Source: Bacteroidota bacterium
GTDB lineage: Bacteria > Bacteroidota > Bacteroidia > Bacteroidales > Paludibacteraceae
Length of the DNA: 8,383 bases
Direction: 5' to 3'
Assembly (NCBI GenBank): GCA_017860335.1
Contig: JAFNAU010000100.1
Coordinates: forward strand, 1 to 8,383
Of the stretch, positions 1 to 6,164 are shown piece by piece (position 1 is the first letter of the stretch; every line of letters begins with the position of its first letter). The translations under genes and the position numbers were made by a program. The notes below the pieces were generated by a model, which saw only the letters and a list, made by a program, of their open reading frames with translations, was not told the origin of the DNA and ran no database searches.

Positions 1-32
1 AAACAGCCTCAGATCGTATTCTGAGGCTGTTT
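1..32 (-). terminator. Intrinsic terminator after the SIMPL gene
   Basis: Positions 1-12 and 21-32 form a perfect 12-bp inverted repeat (aaacagcctcag / ctgaggctgttt) around an 8-nt loop. It begins 10 nt beyond the stop codon of the 43-780 gene. Read on the minus strand, the stem ends in TTT at the window edge, so any longer U-tract lies outside. The A-start/T-end symmetry would allow action in both directions. It closes the leftward gene set that ends with the SIMPL protein. Confidence 0.85.
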
Positions 33-42
33 GTATGTGAGA

Positions 43-780
43 CTATTTCAGTTGATACCGGCTTTTTACGGTAATCGTAGCGGTTTTAAGTTTTGAAGTG
101 GTGTTATACGAGCCACCCCAGCTGTAATCTTCCGATGAATTTTGGGCGATGATCTGAAATACGCCCATACTCGAATCGACCATACCACCCAGTTTACCTT
201 TTCCGTTTTTAGCCATCGTTTCTGCGCGGTTGTACGCGTCGTTGGATGCTTCGGCAAGCATTTCTATTTTGAGGTCGGCAAGTTTGGTATAATAATATTC
301 GGGAGCCAGCGAGGTAATTTCTATGCCCTGATTAATGAGTTCGGTGATTTCCCGCGAGATGGTTTCAATCTTTGAAACGTTTTTTGAGTTTATCTTCACG
401 CTTTGTGTCAGCCGGAAACCATCGAAAGTAGAAGAAGCGATATTTCCGTTAGGTCCGTAGGTGTAGCTGAAGTCGCGGTTGATTTCCACGGCCGAAAAAG
501 TAATTTCATCCTTATTTACGCCTTTGGATAATAAAAACTGACGGGTGGTTTCACTTTGCTTTTTGAGTTCGGCATAAGCTTCAGTCAGGTTAAACTTTTT
601 GACTGTAAACTGACTTTGCCAGACAATAAGGTCAGATACAAAATTGCGTTCAGCCATACCTGTAACCGTTATTGTTTGGTTTCGTATGTTTCGGTTAATT
701 ACAGAGCGTCCTGCAATGGCACTGGCAATAATTAGAGCAATGGAAAGTATCGAAATAACAATAATCCGTTCTGATTTCAT
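43..780 (-). CDS. SIMPL (DUF541, YggE-like) membrane-anchored envelope protein
   Basis: A 245-aa protein of the SIMPL/DUF541 family. Residues about 5-24 are one hydrophobic segment without an obvious signal-peptidase site, so it is probably an inner-membrane anchor with the rest in the periplasm. The family's opening signature is seen at residues 36-50 (TITVTGMAERNFVSD), followed by a long alpha/beta region with the usual 'ITFSAVEI' strand near 93-100. The C-terminus (TATITVKSRYQLK) is the family's typical closing strand. Length fits the family (about 220-250 aa). Biochemical function is poorly defined: E. coli YggE is linked to oxidative-stress protection, and others are described as signalling- or envelope-associated. 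That is family knowledge, not visible here. It starts 43 nt downstream of the LysM gene's stop, with no convincing promoter or terminator between, so it may be co-transcribed with it. A strong terminator follows. Confidence 0.9.
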   Translation of the reverse strand: MKSERIIVISILSIALIIASAIAGRSVINRNIRNQTITVTGMAERNFVSDLIVWQSQFTVKKFNLTEAYAELKKQSETTRQFLLSKGVNKDEITFSAVEINRDFSYTYGPNGNIASSTFDGFRLTQSVKINSKNVSKIETISREITELINQGIEITSLAPEYYYTKLADLKIEMLAEASNDAYNRAETMAKNGKGKLGGMVDSSMGVFQIIAQNSSEDYSWGGSYNTTSKLKTATITVKSRYQLK

Positions 781-823
781 GGTCTTGTGTTTTTTGTGGT
801 TAATATTTTACTAATTAAAACGC

Positions 824-1583
824 TTAAAGAACAATTTTTATTTTGTCGCCAATCTGAAGATTTTCATCTACATCTTTATTCCATTCTTTTATTTTTGCTA
901 CTTTACATCCGTATTGCCTCGAAAGCGAGTAAAGGGTATCTCCCTTTTTAACAACGTGAATAGTGCTTTCCGCTTTTTTAACGATAGGTTTTTCTGCCTT
1001 CTTTTCGGTAGCGACAGGTTCGGCTTTTAGCTCATGTTTCTTCGTTTCTGTTATCCCGGTATCAGCCATCACAACTTCCTTTGTTTTAGCAGAGGCATTC
1101 TTGATTATAGGGTTTTGTACTGTTTTTGCAACTACGGTTTCTGCTGGTTGTACAGCAAGCAACTGTCCCGGTGTAATGTTGTTCGATTTCAGGTTGTTGA
1201 TTTCCTTCAGCTGGTCAACAGTCAGATTATGAGTACGGGCTATGTTGTAGAGCGATTCTCCTGCTTTAACTTTATAAAATCCTGTGGCTGATGCAGCGTT
1301 ATTCAGTTGAATGACAGGTTTCGGCTCGTCTTTCAGTTTGATATTTTCTTTGGATACCGGTTTTAGCTCAGGTTCTTTGATTTCCAGTGAAGGTGTTGAC
1401 GACATACTGGCATAATGAAGTACTACTTTGGCCGGTTCAGTCTCTTCAGCCTTATTCGATGCTACAGTTTGCAGCTGGTCAAGTGTTGGTTCCGGCGAAA
1501 CATATACAGCCTGGCTGATGATAAGTTTTTTACCACGTCTGATTTTGCTGTTCTTCAGTCCGTTCAGGTATTTAAGGGTGCTT
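824..1583 (-). pseudogene. Out-of-frame LysM remainder of the NlpC/P60 peptidase gene
   Basis: This is the 3' part of the gene that begins at 2252, now in a different frame. Reading upstream from the first ATG (1405) there is no stop and no ATG, GTG or TTG back to about 1583. The frame there encodes the second half of a LysM module (STLKYLNGLKN, then KIRRGKKLIIS). Two intact LysM modules follow: one at about 1148-1279 (FYKVKAGESLYNIAR..., ending near 'GQLLAVQ') and one at about 830-961 (IHVVKKGDTLYSLSR..., ending 'IGDKIKIVL'). They are joined by linkers rich in K, E, P and T. A caller would probably report 824-1405 (193 aa) as a separate LysM protein. That ATG has no A/G-rich ribosome site and lies in the linker, so independent translation is doubtful and export would fail for lack of a signal peptide. 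LysM modules bind the GlcNAc-containing glycan of peptidoglycan. Confidence 0.75.
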
Positions 1584-2252
1584 TGACGAAAGTGTTTCGC
1601 CTTTCTTCACCTTATGGTATTTGGCTTCAACCAGTTTTTGCTTTTTATTTTTGGGGACCAGTTCAAACTTAGTATTACTGTCTTTATCGAAATCGAGTGA
1701 GATATTCGTTGACGGTCTGATGAGCGTATTGTCTGCCACCATCACTCTGCCTCCTTTTACATAGCGTGAAGCATAATACTGCTCCTCAGAGGAAGAAATA
1801 GTTACACCCCTTTTTATGGATGAATGGATAAAATTAAATTCTCCGTTTGGCTTGGTTTCGGTTACTATTCCCACGTGTCCTACCACACCATTATGGCGGT
1901 GTCCTTCAAAAAAAACCAGGTCGCCGGTTTGCAAATTCTCTTTATTTACTTCGGGAAACTGACACGCCTGATCGCGGGAACTACGGTTGAGATTAATACC
2001 GAAATTACCATAGACATGAGAGGTAAATCCCGAGCAGTCGAAACCTTTGGGTGTGGTTCCGCCATAACGGTAAGGTAATGATAAATATATTTTTCCATAG
2101 TTAATAACAGAATCTTTCAGCGTAATTTTGCTCAAATCCGGAAGTACAACCGTATCGTTAGTTTCATTTCCGTTAACAACTGGCTTTTTATCACCGGCAT
2201 AGGTTGGGGTTATTAAACTGATGAATAGTAATATGGTAAGGGCAGTCTTCAT
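1572..2252 (-). CDS. Secreted NlpC/P60 (C40) peptidase, truncated by frameshift in first LysM
   Basis: A 226-aa product with a Sec signal peptide (hydrophobic core about residues 4-17, likely cleavage after the TYA ending at residue 19) and a complete NlpC/P60 domain at about 45-170. The catalytic set is visible: Cys73 in DCSGF, His126 in GHVGIV and the third polar residue His143 in NFIHSS. The family cleaves peptide stems of peptidoglycan, often D-gamma-Glu-diamino acid bonds, in the periplasm. Residues 212-223 (YHKVKKGETLSS) start a LysM module, but the frame then runs through three foreign residues into a stop. The other half of that LysM and two more continue in another frame downstream. 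The intact form would be roughly 475-485 aa with the peptidase first and three LysM last. The catalytic part is whole, so the truncated enzyme may still fold, but without its wall-binding modules. The gap of 125 nt upstream suggests its own promoter. Confidence 0.85.
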   Translation of the reverse strand: MKTALTILLFISLITPTYAGDKKPVVNGNETNDTVVLPDLSKITLKDSVINYGKIYLSLPYRYGGTTPKGFDCSGFTSHVYGNFGINLNRSSRDQACQFPEVNKENLQTGDLVFFEGHRHNGVVGHVGIVTETKPNGEFNFIHSSIKRGVTISSSEEQYYASRYVKGGRVMVADNTLIRPSTNISLDFDKDSNTKFELVPKNKKQKLVEAKYHKVKKGETLSSKHP

Positions 2253-2310
2253 TCAATAATTATAACAGATTAGGAATATTTGTAATACGAGTGATGATTC
2301 GGATACTTTA

Positions 2311-2318
2311 CAAAAATA
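2311..2318 (-). promoter_or_regulatory. Candidate Bacteroidota -7 element for the NlpC/P60 gene
   Basis: The minus strand reads TATTTTTG at 2318-2311, an exact match to the Bacteroidota -7 consensus TAnnTTTG. It lies 58 nt upstream of the ATG at 2252, so transcription would begin near 2304. No good -33 TTTG is seen at the usual spacing, and the region is AT-rich, so a chance match is possible. Confidence 0.35.
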
Positions 2319-2331
2319 CTTTTTAATATTC

Positions 2332-2354
2332 AGAAAAAAGATTGCCCTTTTTCT
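2332..2354 (-). terminator. Weak A/T-rich hairpin after the ABC importer operon
   Basis: On the plus strand, AGAAAAAAG (2332-2340) pairs with CTTTTTCT (2347-2354) with one bulged A and a 6-nt loop. It lies 24 nt beyond the stop codon of the ATPase gene. On the minus strand the 3' arm is itself U-rich (CTTTTTTCT), which would suit termination, but the stem holds only two or three G-C pairs. It is offered as the only candidate terminator in this gap. Confidence 0.25.
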
Positions 2355-2377
2355 TTTTAAACAAAATTAGAATCCAT

Positions 2378-3358
2378 TTAGATTTCAGTAAAAGTGGCGA
2401 GTTTGAGCAGCAAATCTTCGATGGTGGGACTGATTTCTCCGTTAACTTCCCATCCTTTTTCTGTAATATTGATATGTGTCCTGGCATTGGCTGTGACATA
2501 GAAACCCGAACGTGCCAGCGCGCGTAAAGTCCAGTAAAGACGCGTTTTATCGCCCGAAAGGCTCAATTCTTTTGTCAGTGGATAATTCATGGAAAAATTG
2601 CCGTTTGTCGCGTTGAAGTAATAGACCTCACTTTGGAAAATCCGATTGAAACTACCATCAATAACCAGATCTTCGGGTACTCCACAGATTACGCCATCCG
2701 TTTCACTCATCAGCCAGATACGGTCGGCTGCCTGCAATGCCAGGTCGAGTTCGTGTGTGGACAGGATAATGGATTTCTGTGTCTTGTGTGCCAGCCGGTG
2801 GAGCAGGAGCATGATTTCCACCCGGTTGGGCAGGTCAAGATGCGCGGTTGGCTCATCCAGAAAAATGAGTGGAGTATCCTGCGCCAGCGCCTTGGCAATC
2901 ATCACGCGTTGTCGTTCACCGTCGGAGAGTTCATTCAGATAATAATTGGCTTTTTGTTTGAGATGCACCATGCTGATAGCTTCGTCAACCTTTTCGCGAC
3001 CTTCGTCGGTCAGCCCGCCCAGCCAGTGGGTGTACGGAAGTTGTCCCAGCGTTACAATATCTCTGACAGTCGCATTCTCAATCTGGACTTTGTCTGTAAG
3101 AACCAATGCAATTTCAAGTGCTTTTTCCTGTTGTGACAGTTCAGAAATTAGTTTGTTTTTAATTTTGACATCTCCCCTGAGCGGTTTTTGTAATCCGGCC
3201 AGAGTTCTTAAGAGAGTTGTTTTTCCACTGCCGTTTGGTCCGATGAGACATACCATTTCACCATTGTTCAGTTCCAGATTCAAATCGCTTTGCACGAGTG
3301 TTCTGGATTTACCTTTGAGATAACCGATGGATAAATGACTGGTTTCGACGATGGACAT
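2378..3358 (-). CDS. FecE/BtuD-type ABC importer ATPase with C-terminal extension
   Basis: A 326-aa cytoplasmic nucleotide-binding subunit of a metal-complex importer (siderophore, haem or corrinoid group). Visible motifs are Walker A GPNGSGKTT at 40-48, signature LSDGERQ at 144-150, Walker B LIFLDEP at 164-170 followed by a D-loop with D175, and the switch His202 in STH. The usual Q-loop glutamine is not obvious: the region reads ALVLTDKVQ (84-92), with Asp89 near the expected spot. A normal FecE or BtuD is about 250-260 aa; here about 75 extra residues (roughly 252-326) follow the core, mixed alpha/beta and without membrane segments. It starts 2 nt after the permease stop, so the two are surely co-translated. 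It is the last gene of the operon. The ligand cannot be told from the ATPase. Confidence 0.93.
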   Translation of the reverse strand: MSIVETSHLSIGYLKGKSRTLVQSDLNLELNNGEMVCLIGPNGSGKTTLLRTLAGLQKPLRGDVKIKNKLISELSQQEKALEIALVLTDKVQIENATVRDIVTLGQLPYTHWLGGLTDEGREKVDEAISMVHLKQKANYYLNELSDGERQRVMIAKALAQDTPLIFLDEPTAHLDLPNRVEIMLLLHRLAHKTQKSIILSTHELDLALQAADRIWLMSETDGVICGVPEDLVIDGSFNRIFQSEVYYFNATNGNFSMNYPLTKELSLSGDKTRLYWTLRALARSGFYVTANARTHINITEKGWEVNGEISPTIEDLLLKLATFTEI

Positions 3359-3360
3359 AA

Positions 3361-4356
3361 CTATTTTCTTTTAAGTATTATCCAGATAATGACCGGTGCG
3401 CCGAACAGGGCGCTGATTATGTTCACCGGCAGCGCATGCGCCGGAATTTGTGAAATAATATCACAGATCAGAATCAGCGAAGCTCCGAGCAAAATGCAGG
3501 CAGGCATTAAAAACTGATGCTTTGCCGAACGGTACAGTCCGCGTGCAATATGAGGAACAGCCACACCAACAAATGCAATGGGACCAGTAAATGCAGTTAC
3601 GGAACCGGCTAAAATTCCTGTAGCAATCACAATCAGAATGCGGGTTTGAATGATAGGAATTCCGAGACCGCGTGCATAGTTTTCACCCAGCAAAAGGCCA
3701 TCGAGCCTTTTGGTAAGCAGAAATGAGATTAGTAAACCTGTGAGTATAACCGGAAAAAGTACATACATATAATTCCAGGTTACGGCACTCAGGCTTCCCA
3801 TATTCCACATTACGAATAGCTTGACAGCATCGGGATTGCTGAAAAACTGCATGATGCTTACCAGCGATGAAGCCATGGTACCAAACATCAGCCCCACAAT
3901 AAGCAACGATACCGAGTTCTGAACCTTAAACGACACCCCGACAACCAACAGCAGTACCAGAGCTGCTCCGATTATGGCGGCAATAATCAGTCCCCAACCA
4001 CTTGATATGAATAAAACAGGTAAAAATGAAGACGCCATCATCACCAGCGCAACACCCAGACTGGCACCCGAACTTACACCCAGTATGTATGGGTCGGCCA
4101 GCGGGTTGCGAAAAAGGGTTTGCATCATAAGACCGGCTACAGAAAGCGAGGCGCCGGTAAGGATCGCCGTAATGGCTTTTGGCAATCTGAAATTCAGAAG
4201 TATTTCAGAATTGATATTATTCGTACTGTTTCCGAAAAACACATTTATCGTATCATTGAAAGGTATTCGTATACTTCCCAACGTGATATCTGCCAGGAAT
4301 AAAATGACCAGCAGTACCGTCAGTAAGATAAATAATATAGTATTACGGGATTGCAT
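3361..4356 (-). CDS. FecCD/BtuC-family ABC permease
   Basis: A 331-aa polytopic inner-membrane permease of the FecCD family, matching the usual 320-350 aa and about ten membrane helices. Clear family blocks are RLP at 57-59, NPLADPYILGVSSGA at 84-98, GPIAFVGVAVPHIAR at 258-272 (the loop region that couples to the ATPase) and LPVNIISALFGAPVIIWI near the C-terminus (309-326). Homodimers of such proteins form the channel for ferric siderophores, haem or vitamin B12. Its ATG shares one base with the stop codon of the upstream acetyltransferase gene (TAATG at 4358-4354), a layout that favours translational coupling. The ATPase gene starts 2 nt after its stop. Family is certain; substrate is open. 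Confidence 0.95.
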   Translation of the reverse strand: MQSRNTILFILLTVLLVILFLADITLGSIRIPFNDTINVFFGNSTNNINSEILLNFRLPKAITAILTGASLSVAGLMMQTLFRNPLADPYILGVSSGASLGVALVMMASSFLPVLFISSGWGLIIAAIIGAALVLLLVVGVSFKVQNSVSLLIVGLMFGTMASSLVSIMQFFSNPDAVKLFVMWNMGSLSAVTWNYMYVLFPVILTGLLISFLLTKRLDGLLLGENYARGLGIPIIQTRILIVIATGILAGSVTAFTGPIAFVGVAVPHIARGLYRSAKHQFLMPACILLGASLILICDIISQIPAHALPVNIISALFGAPVIIWIILKRK

Positions 4357-4907
4357 TATTTGTTCCAGTCTTTTTTCAACATGCTGTAAACCTCAAGATC
4401 GACAAAGTGATTGTCAGGAAAAAGCTCACCATCCCGTTCGGTGCCTTCATAGGTAAAGCCAAGCCTTAATGCAATGTTTCTGCTCTTCAGATTGCCAGTG
4501 GCGCATTTAATAGCCACACGGTTAAGTTTCAGAATATTGAAGGCATAATTAGTAAGCGCTTTGGCTGACAGTGTCATTATTCCTTTCTTTTGCAGATTTT
4601 CCGAAAGCCAGTATCCAATCTCGGTACGTTTATTCGGTTTATCGGCGGGATTGAACTTCAATCCGATAAGACCTGCAAATTCATCACGATATAGTATACA
4701 AAAAACCAGTTCGCGAAAACTTTCGGGAGTTTCAGCAATCATGCGGATATAAGCAAGGCTGTCATTAACTGTTTTAGTTTCGGCAACAAACGGAAGCCAT
4801 TTGCCCATATATTCACGCTGACTGTCAATCGTGGCAAAAATTCCGGAAGCATCACTCTCATCAAGTTGTTTAAGCTTAATGTCTTCGTTTACTATTAGTT
4901 CTGTCAT
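4356..4907 (-). CDS. GNAT-family N-acetyltransferase (RimJ/RimL-like)
   Basis: A 183-aa soluble protein of the GNAT fold, RimJ/RimL (Acetyltransf_3) type, which moves an acetyl group from acetyl-CoA to an amine. Seen in sequence: the N-terminal 'IKLKQLDESDASGIFATI' strand-helix, a strand IGLKF at 81-85, the central EIGYWLSENLQKKGIM block (96-111) whose QKKGIM matches the Q/RxxGxG/A pyrophosphate loop, and the C-terminal GNLKSRNIALRLGF block (138-151) followed by EGTERDG, both hallmarks of the RimL group. Relatives modify ribosomal protein N-termini, antibiotics or small amines, so substrate cannot be assigned. It is the second gene of an ABC importer operon: 21 nt after the binding protein and overlapping the permease start by one base. 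That context is unusual for a ribosomal acetyltransferase and hints at a role tied to the imported ligand, but this is inference. Confidence 0.9.
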   Translation of the reverse strand: MTELIVNEDIKLKQLDESDASGIFATIDSQREYMGKWLPFVAETKTVNDSLAYIRMIAETPESFRELVFCILYRDEFAGLIGLKFNPADKPNKRTEIGYWLSENLQKKGIMTLSAKALTNYAFNILKLNRVAIKCATGNLKSRNIALRLGFTYEGTERDGELFPDNHFVDLEVYSMLKKDWNK

Positions 4908-4928
4908 TGGTTTATGTGCTAATTATTT

Positions 4929-6059
4929 TTATTTCAGTTTTTCGGCATAAACAAGTTCGTAACCGGGTAAAAGATCGGGATGCAAAATTGCAATAACATC
5001 GGCCAGCAATAAATCGGGTCGGGCTACGGCGCTTTCCCAGAAGTCATTGGCGCTGCTAGGTAGCAATCGCTTGTTGAAATTATACACCTGTTCGTTTGTA
5101 ACAGGTCGAAAAAGCGCATGTTTGCTGTCCGATTTTATCAATTCGCTGATTGTGTTGAAGTTGGCATTAAGCCATACATCTGTGTCAGAAAAGTTTTGCA
5201 GAACAGTTTCCACGTTCAGCGGGAGACTGCCTGTGGTGGTGTCGTTGGCATAATAATATGCGGCGCCGGCATCTTTGAACAGGTTACCCATAAAACTGCT
5301 GCCCGCAGGCATGTACCACGTACCCCTGAAGTTATTGCCCGACACTATTTTTGGTTTATCAGGAACATCAGCAACTCTTGATTTCAACTTGTTATACCGC
5401 TTCTCGATACCTGCAAAAATGGTATCAGCAACAGTCTCCTTACCAAAAAAAGCAGCCACAAATTTGATCCATTCCGCCCGCCCGAGCAGCGATGTTTCCA
5501 TCCATTCATTATTATAAATGACCGGGATGCCTGCCTGCTGAATGCGCTGAGCATTGGCATCGGTCTGGTTGAAACCACTCGTCATAAGCGCGGCGGGTTT
5601 AAGCAACATTACTTTCTCCACATTCAGATTGAATGCATCACCCAAATCAGATATTTTACCAACTTGTACATTTTTCTGAATTTCGGAATTATAAATCAGA
5701 TTCGGACTGCAAACTCCTGTAATGGTTTGTATCTCTTTGAGTAAACTTAAAAATTCCAGATGTGTAACTGATGTAGTGGCAAGAGTTTTCAGAGGTACCT
5801 TTATTTTATAACCATCATTGGGCGTATTTACTTTCTCATCTTTTACTAAATAATAAAGGGCATATATTTCTCCTTTTTTCCAGGGACTGTACACCACGAC
5901 TTTTTTGTAATTCTCATATTCGTTTACTGAAAATCCCCGGGCATAACTTATCTTTACTGATTCAAGAGGCTTTGAGGTGTTTTGTTGCTCCTGTTTCGGA
6001 GCACAGGAACCGAAAAAAAGAATGACAAAAAGGAAAATATTAAGTAATTTGTGTTGCAT
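4929..6059 (-). CDS. FecB/BtuF-type substrate-binding lipoprotein of the ABC importer
   Basis: A 376-aa binding protein for an iron-complex or corrinoid importer. The start chosen is the ATG at 6059: it gives a proper lipoprotein signal (M-Q-H-K-L-L, hydrophobic core to residue 16, lipobox FGSC with lipid-accepting Cys19). The frame stays open to an ATG at 6146, but the extra 29 residues are not signal-like and would run through the hairpin at 6082-6111. The body has the two-lobe TroA/FecB pattern: 'TTSVTHLEFL' and 'KVMLLKPAALMTSGF' in lobe one, 'GIPVIYNNEWMETS' and 'RAEWIKFVAAFFGKE' around the linking helix, and 'NDFWESAVARPDLLLADV' plus 'LHPDLLPGYELVY' at the end, a closing block common in Bacteroidota members. 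It captures the ligand on the periplasmic side and hands it to the permease at 3361-4356. First gene of the operon. Confidence 0.9.
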   Translation of the reverse strand: MQHKLLNIFLFVILFFGSCAPKQEQQNTSKPLESVKISYARGFSVNEYENYKKVVVYSPWKKGEIYALYYLVKDEKVNTPNDGYKIKVPLKTLATTSVTHLEFLSLLKEIQTITGVCSPNLIYNSEIQKNVQVGKISDLGDAFNLNVEKVMLLKPAALMTSGFNQTDANAQRIQQAGIPVIYNNEWMETSLLGRAEWIKFVAAFFGKETVADTIFAGIEKRYNKLKSRVADVPDKPKIVSGNNFRGTWYMPAGSSFMGNLFKDAGAAYYYANDTTTGSLPLNVETVLQNFSDTDVWLNANFNTISELIKSDSKHALFRPVTNEQVYNFNKRLLPSSANDFWESAVARPDLLLADVIAILHPDLLPGYELVYAEKLK

Positions 6060-6071
6060 ACTGATGGCTGT

Positions 6072-6111
6072 TGAAAAAGAAAGAACCGCGTGAAAAATTA
6101 TCCGCGGTTCT
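6072..6111 (-). terminator. Intrinsic terminator or leader attenuator between MFS gene and ABC operon
   Basis: Positions 6082-6090 and 6103-6111 form a perfect 9-bp stem (agaaccgcg / cgcggttct) with a 12-nt loop. On the minus strand it is followed at once by a U-rich run (TTCTTTTTC, about 6081-6073), so it has the full form of a rho-independent terminator. It lies 53 nt beyond the MFS stop codon and ends only about 20 nt before the binding-protein ATG. It may simply end the MFS transcript. However, if the promoter box at 6144-6151 is real, the hairpin lies within the ABC operon leader and would act as an attenuator. Confidence 0.75.
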
Positions 6112-6143
6112 CCTGATATTGCGATACTTTGCGGATTATCCCA

Positions 6144-6151
6144 CAAAGATA
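6144..6151 (-). promoter_or_regulatory. Candidate Bacteroidota -7 element for the ABC importer operon
   Basis: The minus strand reads TATCTTTG at 6151-6144, an exact TAnnTTTG match. Transcription would start near 6138, leaving a leader of about 80 nt before the ATG at 6059. A -33 TTTG at the usual 19-21 nt spacing is not present; the nearest TTG ends at 6176, 24 nt upstream. A short palindrome GGATAATCC (6141-6133) sits over the expected start site and could be an operator, but it is short enough to be chance. Confidence 0.35.
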
Positions 6152-6164
6152 ACAGGTTTTTTAA

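Noticed and set aside
781..823. Possible promoter or terminator between the LysM gene and the SIMPL gene
   Set aside because: The 43 nt are AT-rich with only a 5-bp TTAAT/ATTAA pairing and no TAnnTTTG on the minus strand; nothing supportable.
1560..1620. Programmed ribosomal frameshift joining the NlpC/P60 and LysM parts
   Set aside because: No slippery heptamer or downstream pseudoknot is evident, and about 9 residues of the LysM core are missing as well as the frame being changed. A programmed shift would not remove domain residues.
2633..3323. Several plus-strand open frames of 98-167 codons opposite the ATPase gene
   Set aside because: They lie wholly antisense to a gene with all ABC motifs, overlap each other in different frames, and show low-complexity, family-less protein sequence. 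They are shadows.
3974..4456. Plus-strand 160-codon frame across the permease/acetyltransferase junction
   Set aside because: It is antisense to two well-supported coupled genes and has no recognisable domain.
6060..6146. Longer 405-aa start for the binding protein at 6146
   Set aside because: The extra 29 residues are not part of a signal peptide, run through a terminator-like hairpin and bury the lipoprotein signal. The ATG at 6059 gives an ideal lipoprotein N-terminus.
6060..6164. Cobalamin riboswitch upstream of the importer operon
   Set aside because: The gap is only 105 nt and has no B12-box (AGCCACTG-like) sequence or multi-stem layout. A Fur-box-like 19-bp GATAAT palindrome is also absent, apart from isolated GGATAAT copies.
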